From: Melissococcus plutonius ATCC 35311
Lineage (GTDB): Bacteria > Bacillota > Bacilli > Lactobacillales > Enterococcaceae
Reading direction: 5' to 3'
Assembly: GCF_000270185.1 (NCBI RefSeq)
Contig: NC_015517.1
Span: forward strand, 1 to 64,000
DNA: 64,000 bases
Position 1 is the stretch's first letter, and each line of letters begins with the position of its first letter. The notes below the pieces were generated by a model. That model saw nothing but the letters and a program-made list of their open reading frames with translations, had not been told where the DNA came from and did no database searches. Shown here one piece after another: positions 18,792 to 28,057 of this stretch. The translations under genes were made by a program, and so were the position numbers.

Positions 18792-18935
18792 ATGAAAGTA
18801 AGTGCTAAAATCGATGAAAGGAGAAGCCTGTTGTCTGCATTTGAAACAATTCAGACCATTTTAGGCTTTGGTATGTTTACCATTACTTTAATTAGTTTGG
18901 TTGTGAATTTGCTTAAAAATGACAATAAAAAATAA
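18792..18935 (+). CDS. Holin-like (Hol-Tox) type I toxin peptide, copy 2
   Basis: Open from ATG 18792 (47 aa, MKVSAKIDERRSLL then SAFETIQTILGFGMFTITL), ending in VVNLLKNDNKK. The strongest ribosome site (AAAGGAG) precedes an internal TTG at 18831, which would give a 34-aa peptide like copy 1. One membrane segment and a basic C-terminal tail are the family hallmarks. The hairpin terminator at 18934-18970 follows. Confidence 0.75.
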   Translation: MKVSAKIDERRSLLSAFETIQTILGFGMFTITLISLVVNLLKNDNKK

Positions 18936-19062
18936 CCGTCTTATCCTTTGGCTGGATAATGGTTATTTTTTAATAATCTTTAAATTTTTGCCACCGTCTT
19001 AAACGGTTCTACAATTGAGGGATATGTTTCAGCATATCTCTCTTTTTTATACTCTTATTATA
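18934..19062 (-). ncRNA. Antisense RNA of toxin locus copy 2
   Basis: The minus promoter TTTACA (19084-19079), 16-bp spacer and TATAAT (19062-19057) is identical in design to copy 1. The predicted transcript starts near 19050 and ends at the shared hairpin (TTATCC...GGATAA within AACC...GGTT) at 18934-18964. Expected role: repression of the toxin mRNA by 3' overlap. Confidence 0.6.
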
Positions 19063-19148
19063 GCATAGCAAAAATTTTTGTAAATACATTTACAACTTCT
19101 CAATTATTTACAAATAATTTTTAATATACATAAACAATCAAAACTTAA

Positions 19149-20253
19149 AGAATAAATCTACAACTAAAGAAATAGCTTCTTTCTATTCTACTTAAAACAT
19201 CCATTTTTTGTAAAGATGTTGGATTTTGAATAATAATTTTATTTATTAATAAATAACTAAGATATAAATGAAAGAAAGGAAGTTAATCCTTAAAAACTAA
19301 ATAGTATTTTTTATTAAAAAGGTACATTGTTATAATACCGATTAAAAAAACTACCCACGAATTTCCGTTCGTGAGTAGTCGTGAAAAATCCATTAAAGAT
19401 ATGTCCTTATTATATCATGATTTAGTGTATGGTGGAAGATATTTTACATAAAAATATACATTTATTACAATTTAGTTTAAATTAAGACAAAATATTTGTT
19501 AAAAATAATCCTAAGAAAAACGATCAAAAAATTTAGTAAAAGCCAGTTTGGTTTAATGATGGAATTACCAAAGAATAGTATATAAAAATATATAATTAAA
19601 AATTAATAGAACTAAATTATTAAAAAAGATAACAATACTCAATTTTATAAAATTAAACCAAACTTATATATAATTTAGTGATGCAAAAAAAGTTTCATTT
19701 TTAATAAACAATATGTTATTATTTTTTTATAAAATATAAAACATGCAGAAAAAATATGTAAAAAATTAGTAATTTTGTTTTTACTATGGATTTTTTATTA
19801 AACCTAGATATGTGTGTTGAATAGATTATCTATAAATTTAGATGAAATACAATGATGCTAGATTTATGATTAAAAATTATTATTATTCTTATGGAGACAA
19901 TTATAGAAGAAGGTAATTAAACTATTTGGCATCATTCATAGTGAAGTAATATAGAATAAAAATTATGGTATATATATTTTATTGAAGTAATTGCAAATAT
20001 AGGTTTTGAAATTATAATAAAAAGTAAAAGATTATAAGGAGTATTGATTTATGAACAAATAATTTTGATTCGTTTTTTATAGATAAATTGAAATATCTAT
20101 TGAAACAAGAAAGTTTAACTGGTAAACTTAGGTTGCTTAGAACGATTTTCCTGATGATCCTACCTTTAAACTAGATATTATGAATTGATTAAGTTGTAAT
20201 TAACTACAACGTATTTAGATATATTATAAAAACATTGATGAGGTGAGTTTGTT
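19149..20253. other. Non-coding AT-rich stretch with one small hairpin transcript candidate
   Basis: Apart from the minus-strand promoter-hairpin unit at 19344-19414, no gene is visible. The segment 20057-20200 has short open pieces (for example PTFKLDIMN) that may be remains of a gene, but they carry no recognisable domain. Confidence 0.4.
19344..19414 (-). ncRNA. Short minus-strand transcript ending in a strong hairpin
   Basis: On the minus strand a TATAAT (19414-19409) is followed within about 65 nt by a 12-bp hairpin (ACTACTCACGAA / TTCGTGGGTAGT, one G-T pair, 19350-19379) and a run of seven T. The -35 region (TTCCAC) is weak. A 36-codon ORF starts at ATG 19393 and reads through the hairpin (MDFSRLLTNGNSWVVFLIGI...), ending in a hydrophobic and then basic tail reminiscent of small toxins. 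Its ribosome site would sit at the very 5' end. Confidence 0.35.
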
Positions 20254-20445
20254 ATTCTTAGTATTTATCTATTTATTTTTATATTATTAGTTATTGAAAT
20301 CGTTTTATTTTTAATAAAAAATAAATTCAAAAATCATTATTTGCATAAATTGATCATTATTTGTATGACAATTATAGGAATCTTAGTTATTTGCGGAATT
20401 ATCCCGATAGTAAGATACATATATTTAGTCAACCAAAATTATTAG
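20254..20445 (+). CDS. Small two-span membrane protein, apparent ATT start
   Basis: A 63-residue open frame with two hydrophobic stretches (YLFIFLLLVIEIVLFLI and LIIICMTIIGILVICGIIP) around a basic loop (KNKFKNHYLHK). A good ribosome site GAGGTGA (20240-20246) is exactly seven bases before ATT 20254. No ATG, GTG or TTG is in frame upstream. A very strong terminator overlaps the stop codon. Either the start codon has mutated or AUU is used. Family unknown. Confidence 0.45.
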   Translation: MLSIYLFIFILLVIEIVLFLIKNKFKNHYLHKLIIICMTIIGILVICGIIPIVRYIYLVNQNY

Positions 20446-20501
20446 TAAAGAAAAAGCTGCCAATTAGACTAATTAGTCTAATTGGCAGCTTTTTCTTTAC
20501 T
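20444..20501. terminator. Very strong bidirectional terminator
   Basis: A 26-bp perfect stem beginning AGTAAAGAAAAAGCTGCC, with a 6-nt loop and T-rich ends on both strands. It overlaps the stop codon of the small membrane protein and isolates it from the downstream gene. Confidence 0.9.
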
Positions 20502-20608
20502 AATAAGGCAACCTTAAAAAATTAATTGATTATTTTTTGGAATTATCTAAGAAATTTAGCGCAATTATTATTTTATAATTATTTTTAAATCGTTTTATAA
20601 AAAATTAA

Positions 20609-22804
20609 ATGAAAAGAGGAATACAAATGGATCAAATGGTCTTGGCAACACAAAAATGGTTGAATAAAACTTATGGAAGTGTGAATGGGTTCAACAAAGT
20701 AGCAGAAAATGGCAGAACAGGTTGGCCTACCATCTTTGCGCTACGAAGAGCGCTTCAACATGAGATGGGTATTACTGCTTTATCTGACAATTTTGGCCCA
20801 ACAACTGAAAGATTATTCAAAGAACAAGTAGAACCAACATTTAATGGGAAAGGAACACCTAAAACAAATATTGTTAAAATTTTACAAGGTGGGTTCTGGT
20901 GTAAAGGAATTAACCCTAGGGTGAGTGGTAGTGAAGCACTTGATGGGATGTATACTAAATTCACCAAAGAAGCCGTAGAGAAATTTCAAAAAATGGCAGG
21001 TTTAAGTCCTGATGGTTATTTATCAACAATGTTGATGAAAGCATTACTGGATATGAGTGCTTTTGCTTTATTAGGAGATGCAAATATCCGGCTTATGCAA
21101 CAAGAATTAAATCGAAAATATAATGCTTACTTTGGTTTATTACCCTGTGACGGTATTTATCAGAGAGAGACGAATCAGGCGTTAATTTATGCCTTACAAG
21201 CAGAAATAGGAATGGATACAGAAACAGCTAATGGCAATTACGGACCTGGAACAACAGCTAAAACACCAACATTAGTAGAAGGAAATAGTGGCAATTTTGT
21301 TAAGATTTTACAATGGGCATTGTATGTCAATGGATTTAACAAATCTGGTTCTTTCAACGGCTCTTTTACAAGTGAGGTAGGTCAAGAGGTTAAAAAATTC
21401 AGAGAATTTATGAATTTAAATCCTTATACAACAATTGCTGATATGACTGTAATCAAAGGCTTGTTATCAAGTGCCGGCAATACAGATCGTTCAGCTACTG
21501 CTTGTGATATGGCGACACAATTAAATAAGCAACAAGTTCAACTTCTTAAAGACAAAGGTTATTCCATTATTGGTCGTTATTTAACAGGAAGTGTTGGAAC
21601 TGGCGCCAATAAAAAGGATAAAAACTTAACAACTTCAGAAATACAAAATATAACCGATGCCGGTTTGAATATTTTTCCTATCTATCAAGATGGTGGTTGG
21701 GAAGAAAGTTATTTTAATAAAGAAAACGGTGCTAAAGATGGTCAGCTTGCTCATCAGGCAGCTTTTAATCTAGGATTTCCCTATGGAACAACGATTTACT
21801 TTGCGGTTGACGTAGATATTCAGGATGGTGATATCGCAGGAACAGTCTTACCTTATATTAAAAAAGTTCAATCTGTATTAGCTTCAAAAGGCATGTATCA
21901 AACAGGAATCTATGGGACAAGAAATGTTTGTCAAAGAGCAGTCGATACAGGCGCAGTAAAAAGCTGTTTTATTTCTGATATGTCGACTGGATTTAGTGGC
22001 AATCTAGGATTTTCTATGCCGAAAGAATGGGCATTTGATCAATTTTATGAACATGAAGATTTGGGATTCCCTATCGATAAGGTGGCTGTATCCTATAGAG
22101 ACAGTGGGGTTAATCAATTCAATACAACGGAAGAAAGCTTAGTTCAACAACAAGCCGCTCAGCTTTTAAAGAAATTAAAATGGACGACTCTTGATACTGT
22201 CAATATTAATCTGAATACAGAATACCATATTGTTCCTACCTTTTCAGTGGATGTTTACTTCAAAGTAGCGGCATCTTGGGAAAATAACAATCCTAAAGCA
22301 GGTTATTCATTGGTCGTATCAAATGGAAATGTAGACAAAATAAAATATTCTGATCCACTACAAGAAGAACTAAATAAGTATTCAGATATTTTGAAATTAC
22401 AAGGAGATCAGCAAATTGAAACAGTAATCAATAGTCTGGCACCTACCATTGGTAATGGAGTCATTGAAACTGGCATCTGTGCCCGTGATGGTAAAATTGG
22501 GATGAAATTTATTATTAAAAAGCAGATAAAGGAAACAATAGAAGGACATGAAATCCAAACAAGCTTAACCTTAACTGCTGAAATTTACACAACACCGTTG
22601 AATCCAGCGCCTATCCCTGTACCTAAATATAAAGAACTATATAACGATATTGTAGAAGGGCTTAGCACAATAAATTGGGGAAAAGTAGCTTTAGGTATGG
22701 GAGCTTTGGCTCTTATGGGAATAGCCATAACGGTCGCTGCTGCCCTTGCACCAGCTATAGCAGAATTTATAGAAGGAATTTTTACAGTTTTAAATCTAGT
22801 TTAA
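20609..22804 (+). CDS. YbfG-like protein: peptidoglycan-binding repeats + DUF1906 glycoside-hydrolase-like domain
   Basis: 731 aa, close in length to Bacillus subtilis YbfG. Residues 1-300 contain repeated peptidoglycan-binding-like units (TERLFKEQVE, KEAVEKFQKMAGLSPDGYLS, GQEVKKFREFMNLNP). Residues 300-510 match the DUF1906/Rv2525c glycoside-hydrolase-like barrel (IIGRYLTGS, GLNIFPIYQDGG, TTIYFAVDVDIQDGD, GIYGTRNVCQRA, WAFDQFYEH). Residues 510-680 are a soluble domain. The last 45 residues are a glycine/alanine-rich hydrophobic helix (KVALGMGALALMGIAITVAA). There is no N-terminal signal peptide, which is odd for a wall-acting protein. ATG at residue 7 is an alternative start. A membrane-anchored or lysis-released cell-wall protein is likely; true enzymatic activity of this domain family is unproven. 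Confidence 0.75.
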   Translation: MKRGIQMDQMVLATQKWLNKTYGSVNGFNKVAENGRTGWPTIFALRRALQHEMGITALSDNFGPTTERLFKEQVEPTFNGKGTPKTNIVKILQGGFWCKGINPRVSGSEALDGMYTKFTKEAVEKFQKMAGLSPDGYLSTMLMKALLDMSAFALLGDANIRLMQQELNRKYNAYFGLLPCDGIYQRETNQALIYALQAEIGMDTETANGNYGPGTTAKTPTLVEGNSGNFVKILQWALYVNGFNKSGSFNGSFTSEVGQEVKKFREFMNLNPYTTIADMTVIKGLLSSAGNTDRSATACDMATQLNKQQVQLLKDKGYSIIGRYLTGSVGTGANKKDKNLTTSEIQNITDAGLNIFPIYQDGGWEESYFNKENGAKDGQLAHQAAFNLGFPYGTTIYFAVDVDIQDGDIAGTVLPYIKKVQSVLASKGMYQTGIYGTRNVCQRAVDTGAVKSCFISDMSTGFSGNLGFSMPKEWAFDQFYEHEDLGFPIDKVAVSYRDSGVNQFNTTEESLVQQQAAQLLKKLKWTTLDTVNINLNTEYHIVPTFSVDVYFKVAASWENNNPKAGYSLVVSNGNVDKIKYSDPLQEELNKYSDILKLQGDQQIETVINSLAPTIGNGVIETGICARDGKIGMKFIIKKQIKETIEGHEIQTSLTLTAEIYTTPLNPAPIPVPKYKELYNDIVEGLSTINWGKVALGMGALALMGIAITVAAALAPAIAEFIEGIFTVLNLV

Positions 22805-22896
22805 TAAACGTGTGATAGTTTTAATAAAATACAATTAAATATCAATGTTAAATAGTTATTTTTTAATTCATTGATAATGTAAAAATTAAACAATGA

Positions 22897-23463
22897 TTAA
22901 CAAAATAAATGTTTAATAACTATAAGCAAAATTGATAAAATTATTGACATTACTAAAGATAGAGTAATAAAATTGTACCATTTCAATTGAGTAGGAACTA
23001 ATGAATTTGCTAAACTAAATAGATATTTTTCGTTTTCTTTTAGGTTAATATTTGTACTATTTTCATTGATATATAAATAAAATGATTGTTTAATTTTTTT
23101 AATTAAATTTATGAGAAGAATGAGCAAAGATAAAACTAAAACATCAACTATCAAGATAAACATAATGCTCAAATGATTTATTGAAAAAAATAAAGAAAAT
23201 AGAAGGATGAAGATGATTAACATATAAATAATTATAGATAGTAATAATTGTTGTTTTGTTATATATGAATTTTTACAAATTTGTACAATAATTTTTTGCT
23301 GTTTTTGTTTAATTTCCTTCTTTGACACCAATGAATAATACTTAGCAAAAGATTTTTTATCTTGCCTTCTTGCCAAATTGAGTTTAATCATACAATAGAT
23401 GGTTATGGTAAAAATAATAAAAATAGCACTATAAATAAGTGTAGTTAAAATAAAAATATTCAA
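22897..23463 (-). CDS. Four-span membrane protein, paralogue of 23818-24381
   Basis: 188 aa from TTG 23463, which has GAAAGGGG seven bases upstream. This start matches the length of the paralogue; the longer frame from 23532 has no ribosome site. Hydrophobic segments lie near residues 3-24, 68-88, 92-116 and 163-185. A conserved cytoplasmic motif after helix 1 (FAKYYSLVSKKEIKQKQ) is shared with the paralogue (FANYYSLTSPKEIKQKQ). It faces the DUF1906 gene tail to tail. Function unknown; an immunity-like role toward the neighbouring wall-acting protein is speculative. Confidence 0.65.
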   Translation of the reverse strand: MNIFILTTLIYSAIFIIFTITIYCMIKLNLARRQDKKSFAKYYSLVSKKEIKQKQQKIIVQICKNSYITKQQLLLSIIIYMLIIFILLFSLFFSINHLSIMFILIVDVLVLSLLILLINLIKKIKQSFYLYINENSTNINLKENEKYLFSLANSLVPTQLKWYNFITLSLVMSIILSILLIVIKHLFC

Positions 23464-23817
23464 TAAAATACCCCTTTCAATTATGCTAACTATAGTATAG
23501 CATTGATTAACAACTAATTCTATATTATACAAAAAATTATGAAGAGAAGAAATTAAAACTAATTTTTTTATAAAATGCTCATTAGTATAGTAGTTTAATG
23601 CCTACTTTGTATGTTTTTTCTGTTAGATGTTAAAAATTAAATAGATAAAATGATAAGGATAAAAAGAAGTAATATTCATATAGTTGCTTGGAAAATATAG
23701 GGATATCTATAAAATCATATTATGTACATGTGGAATTCGTACAGCTATTTTAAAAATTAAGGGACACCTAGTTATTGAACTAAGTATGTTTTAATTTAAT
23801 TATTGACTAATTTAAAA
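23464..23817. other. Intergenic stretch between paralogous membrane genes
   Basis: About 350 bp of AT-rich DNA with no open frame of note. It should hold the promoter for the 22897-23463 gene and the end of the upstream transcript, but no convincing terminator was seen. Confidence 0.4.
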
Positions 23818-24381
23818 TTAGGCTCCGTCTAAGTAAGCAAGAATCATTAATAGAAATAAAAAGGATATTGACATCATTAAAGATAATATTCTATAAAAGT
23901 AGTTATTTTTAATAAACGATATATCTGATGTGTTTATATTCTCTTTTTTAAATTCAATTGACGTAAGATCATTATTCTTAATATATAAATAAAGTAAATA
24001 GTTTATTTTTTGAGATAAAAAAGTATATAAAAGAATAAGAGAAAAACAAAAAAGACCGACAGACAAAATGAATAAAATACCTAAATTCCAAATAATAGTA
24101 AAGTAGAAACAAAGACCATCAACCAAAATAGAAAGAATAACTATTCTATGAATAACACTAATAAAACGATATTTTTTTCTCAAATCAAATGACCCATTAA
24201 AAATCTCATTGAGACTCTCTTTTTGTTTTTGTTTAATCTCTTTAGGAGAAGTTAGAGAATAGTAATTGGCAAATAATTTTCTCTTTTTTAGATTAAATAG
24301 GTCAAACCTAGTGAAACTAATCATAGCAAAAGCAAAAGAAACAAAACAACAAATAATTGTAATGATAACAAGAGTGTTCAA
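23818..24381 (-). CDS. Four-span membrane protein, paralogue of 22897-23463
   Basis: 187 aa from ATG 24381 with an AAGGAG ribosome site. It has the same architecture as its neighbour: helix 1 (residues 3-25), a cytoplasmic motif with FANYYSLTSPKEIKQKQ, a central helix pair near 75-118 and a last helix near 165-185. The pair arose by tandem duplication. No family is recognised. Confidence 0.65.
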   Translation of the reverse strand: MNTLVIITIICCFVSFAFAMISFTRFDLFNLKKRKLFANYYSLTSPKEIKQKQKESLNEIFNGSFDLRKKYRFISVIHRIVILSILVDGLCFYFTIIWNLGILFILSVGLFCFSLILLYTFLSQKINYLLYLYIKNNDLTSIEFKKENINTSDISFIKNNYFYRILSLMMSISFLFLLMILAYLDGA

Positions 24382-24570
24382 TCTGTATTCTCCTTTAAAA
24401 AATTGGTAAATTTAAGTATATTAATTATATTTAATATATTTTGATAAACCAAATTTATTTAAAAATATAAAATAAAAATTTATACAATTTATAATACAAT
24501 ATGTAAAAAATAAATTAATATATTCATTTTAATAATTGGACTATTTGAAATTTATGTGTTTTAAAAATTA

Positions 24571-24605
24571 TAAGAAGGAGAAATTATTCCAATTTCTCCT
24601 TCTTA
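24571..24605. terminator. Bidirectional terminator
   Basis: A 15-bp perfect stem (TAAGAAGGAGAAATT / AATTTCTCCTTCTTA). On the minus strand it closes the secreted-protein gene at 24651-25154. Confidence 0.8.
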
Positions 24606-24650
24606 ATTTTATAAAATATTGATCAATATAATAGCTAAATATTTTCTAAA

Positions 24651-25154
24651 TTAACGAACTGGCTTAACACGATATGTTTGTCCATTTTTAGGATTATCTA
24701 CCAAAAAATAGAAAAATCCAACATTTGTAAGTTTATAAGGAGAATGGTTTAAAGGCAAATTGTATCGATGTATTACAGCACCTGGATCAAATCGATCTGT
24801 AACATTTACTCCAAATCCATCTATTTTAAGTTCAATTTGCACATTATTTGTACCATTTAATCCAAATATATAACCACCATATCTTCTTCCTGAACCTGAG
24901 AAAGGTTGTGAGAGATAAGACTGTCCAACGTTTAACCATTTAGAAGCAGTTGGAGCATTTGTTCCAAGAGGTTCAATAGATGTCAGCGAATCGATTGGTT
25001 CAACCACCTGTCCAAATTTATCATACATAATGGGATCTTTTTTTATGTTTTCCTCATGCGAAGATGGTTCAGATGCTTCTACAGTGGTTTTAAATGAAAT
25101 AGTAAATAAAGAAAAGGTTATTATACTCAAACCCAATAAAATTTTTTTGTTCAT
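24651..25154 (-). CDS. Small secreted protein, unknown
   Basis: 167 aa with a classical signal peptide (MNKKILLGLSIITFSLFTIS, cleavage near ...VEA-S at about residue 28), an acidic linker and a compact domain of about 100 residues with Gly, Asn, Tyr and aromatic-rich beta-like sequence (GRRYGGYIFGLNGTNNVQIE, VGFFYFLVDNPKNGQTYRV). No cysteine. The ribosome site is AGGAGGA. It could be a secreted bacteriocin-like or stress protein. The ABC half-transporter upstream on the same strand is separated by 600 bp, so a direct link is not shown. Confidence 0.65.
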   Translation of the reverse strand: MNKKILLGLSIITFSLFTISFKTTVEASEPSSHEENIKKDPIMYDKFGQVVEPIDSLTSIEPLGTNAPTASKWLNVGQSYLSQPFSGSGRRYGGYIFGLNGTNNVQIELKIDGFGVNVTDRFDPGAVIHRYNLPLNHSPYKLTNVGFFYFLVDNPKNGQTYRVKPVR

Positions 25155-25774
25155 AATCTTCCTCCTAAATTTCTATTACCTTTAATAAATTAAAAATATT
25201 AATTATATGATATTTATTATATCACAAATAATAATAGTTACAATAAAATTAATCGAGAAACTTCTATATACAATTAATTTTGCACTGAAAAGGTGATTAT
25301 TCTATGTAAAATAGAATAATATTTACATAGATAAAATCATAATATGATTTTTTATAATCAAATAAGCTTATATACTATTTATGTTCCTCTCTAATGTTAG
25401 ACGTTTAGGTAGCTTGTTTCAAAATACTACAGTTTAAAATATAAATTTTATTCTTTATGCAAAAAATTCTGAATTCTTACTAATTTAAAGGGTACTCTTA
25501 TGAAGCAATCTTATTTTATTATAGTTAAATCATTATTTGCTGATAACTTTTCAATTATTTCTCTATTTATTTATGTGTATATTTTTTGATATAAATTTAT
25601 CATAATTACTTTTTTAACGATCATACTAGTTTTGAAATTGAAATGTTATTTCCAATATCTATTTTTGTATATTTAAAAATCATAATAAATATATTATTTT
25701 TACAATTTTTTGTATTCCTAAATCATTATAATTAGGTACAAAAATAGAAATATTCATTTTTGATCACCTGAAAC
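25155..25774. other. Gap with a broken minus-strand ORF behind the ABC gene
   Basis: Directly downstream of the ABC transporter on the minus strand, an AGGTGATC ribosome site precedes ATG near 25757 and the reading MNISIFVPNYNDLGIQ, which hits stops after 25 codons. It looks like the start of a decayed third cistron. The rest is AT-rich and featureless. Confidence 0.4.
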
Positions 25775-27370
25775 CTAGTTTTTAAGCTCGATTATTTCAT
25801 CAACAAATGCTAAATTCTTTGGTCGGTGTATAATCATAAGTACAATCTTATTTTTAAACAGTTTTTTAATTTCAGCTAGTATTTTTGCTTCCGTATTTTC
25901 ATCTAAAGCTGAAGTAGCTTCATCAATAATAATTACTTCAGCATCTGAGAAGAACATTCGAGCAAAGGCAATACGTTGTTTTTCTCCACCAGAAATATTT
26001 GCTCCTTTCTCACCGATCTGTGTATATAATCCTTCCTCAAGTGAATGATAGAAATGAGTTAATTGGCATTTTTTTAACACTGCTATAATGTTTGTATCCG
26101 GTATGTCTTTATCAAAAATAATATTTTCTTTTAACGTTCCTTGAAAAATTGGCGATTCCTGAGATAAGTAAAAAATATGGTCATAGTAGTCATTCAAATT
26201 ATAGCTCGATAGGCTTTCATGGTTAACCAATACTTTTCCCTGTGTTGGTTTGAATAAGCCTAAGATTATTTTTACCAATGTTGATTTACCAGCACCACTT
26301 TTACCAATTAAGCCGTACACTTTGTTACTCTCCAAATTTAAATTTATGGAATTTAATAGTTGTTTATTTTGAATCGTTAAACTTAAGTTTTCTATATGAA
26401 TCGTTTGAATCTTTCTTACTGTTTTTCCTTTGATAAATAGGGCATTATCTTCTTGTGTTTCATAGAAATCTTGTAAACGATGATAAGATACTTTGTCTAA
26501 ATTATATTGAACAAAGATGACATTAAATATAGCAATTGGGGTATAGATACGATCAGCATAGGTCACTAAAGCGACTATTCCACCTAAACTAATGGTTATG
26601 ATATTTGTAAAAGCCAATATCACAATCAACAACTTAATAATGGCTACAAGTAAGGCAAAAAAACCAAAGAAAAATTCATGGATCATGGTCATTTTTGTCA
26701 GATTATGGGTTGTTGCATTGGCCATTTGCTTATAATTGCTAATTTCTTTTTTATATCTTTTGTTAATTCGAAAGGTGACCATCTCTGTTATGCCACGGAT
26801 TAAAATACTATTCATTACCTCTTCAAAAATTAAGGAATCTTCTTTGATTTTTTTCAAAATATTTAATAAGTATTTTGTGACAATAAATATAAAAATATAA
26901 CCGAATAAGATTATTGGAACAAATTTTATGTTAATTACACCAATAAAAAACAGATTAAAAAGGGTTTCTGGTAGTAATTCTCTAAATAATCTGCCATAAA
27001 AATTTAAATTAATATCCCTACCTGCATTTGAACCCGCCTCAATTTTTTGTAATAGTATTCCAGAACCTGTTTTTAGATATTCTGGATAATAAATCTTACT
27101 AATTTTAGTTAAAGCTTTTTCTTTTAAATAAAAGAAAATACTATTCTGAAGCTGAATCTTTGGACTTTGCTCTAAATATGCCAATATTGGAACAAGAACG
27201 ACAGCAAAGCCATAGACTAAGATACTTTTAATATCTAATCCGTTATTAAAAGTATCTAATAGCTTTTGAAAATAAAAAATATTAATTGCATTTAGTAGTG
27301 AAACGATAATACCAATTCCGATATAGATTGAAAAATGCTTTTTAAAGTGTTTCCATAATTTAATATTCAT
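25775..27370 (-). CDS. ABC exporter half-transporter (fused membrane and ATPase domains)
   Basis: 531 aa. The N-terminal exporter-type membrane domain of about six helices (residues 15-300) is followed by an ATPase domain with Walker A GKSGAGKST (about 355), signature ISGGEKQRIAFAR (about 455), Walker B VIIIDEATSALDE and H-loop IIHRP. It lacks the C39 peptidase domain of leader-cleaving bacteriocin exporters, so it resembles lantibiotic-type or multidrug exporters (LanT/MsbA-like) that work as homodimers. It reads as intact. Its cargo is unknown. Confidence 0.88.
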   Translation of the reverse strand: MNIKLWKHFKKHFSIYIGIGIIVSLLNAINIFYFQKLLDTFNNGLDIKSILVYGFAVVLVPILAYLEQSPKIQLQNSIFFYLKEKALTKISKIYYPEYLKTGSGILLQKIEAGSNAGRDINLNFYGRLFRELLPETLFNLFFIGVINIKFVPIILFGYIFIFIVTKYLLNILKKIKEDSLIFEEVMNSILIRGITEMVTFRINKRYKKEISNYKQMANATTHNLTKMTMIHEFFFGFFALLVAIIKLLIVILAFTNIITISLGGIVALVTYADRIYTPIAIFNVIFVQYNLDKVSYHRLQDFYETQEDNALFIKGKTVRKIQTIHIENLSLTIQNKQLLNSINLNLESNKVYGLIGKSGAGKSTLVKIILGLFKPTQGKVLVNHESLSSYNLNDYYDHIFYLSQESPIFQGTLKENIIFDKDIPDTNIIAVLKKCQLTHFYHSLEEGLYTQIGEKGANISGGEKQRIAFARMFFSDAEVIIIDEATSALDENTEAKILAEIKKLFKNKIVLMIIHRPKNLAFVDEIIELKN

Positions 27371-27435
27371 TTTTGCTCCTAATAAGTATAGTTAACAATA
27401 TCTTTTATCTATTTTTATAAGCCTTCATTAGAGAA

Positions 27436-27760
27436 ATGATGACTATCTTGCGAGATGATTATGTTAAAGGTAATTAGAATCTATGAAAGAAAAGATGAAA
27501 CCGATTAGCAATTTATGGAGTATTAAGACAATTTTATACTGAATAAACTTACTATTAATTGAATTAAGCTTATCACCAATTTAGTTAAAGCTATTAAAAT
27601 CACCAGTTTTTCAACTTTGATGAGTTATACTGGTTATTTTTATGACTTATACGATCATCATCTTAAGCTGTTTTGTATCTTCAAAATAGTTTATTTTTAT
27701 TACTTTTTATATTTTTATTATAGCATAGTGTATTTATGCTTAATACGCTTACATTTGATT
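27436..27760. pseudogene. Decayed fourth holin-like toxin/antisense locus
   Basis: The segment follows the other loci in order: ATGATGACTATCTTGCGAG (compare ATGATGGTGGCTATCCTGAA at copy 2), GAAAGAAAAGATGAAACC, ATTAAGACAATTTTA (compare ATTCAGACCATTTTA), the hairpin ACCAGT...ACTGGT with TTATTTTT, and finally the antisense promoter core ATTATAGCATAGTG at 27712-27725. The toxin frame is destroyed. Similarity is judged by eye. Confidence 0.5.
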
Positions 27761-28057
27761 AGTTATCTATAAATGAGGATTTAACTACATAAACAATGAA
27801 AAATTAATTGTTTATCTATTGTTATAAATAATTACTATATATAAGTAAACAATATGGTAAAATTAGAATATAAAATAGGTACATGGGTAGTGTAAAAGGC
27901 TGATTTTAGTAGCGAAAATAGCAGAAGAAATAGCAAATGAATGAAATGTATGGAAACAAAATGGATCGAAAAGAAGATAACTATATATAAATGAAACAAT
28001 TCAAAATAAAAAACAGGATAAGATAACGCTGCCATTTTAATGAAGGAGAGTAGAGAG

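Larger units (their letters stand above)
18752..19148. repeat. Dispersed ~400-bp repeat, copy 2
   Basis: Homologous to 15677-16081 in the same orientation, covering toxin gene, shared terminator, antisense promoter and AT-rich flank (TACAAATAATTTTTAATATA). It could recombine with copy 1 and delete the DNA between them. Confidence 0.75.
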
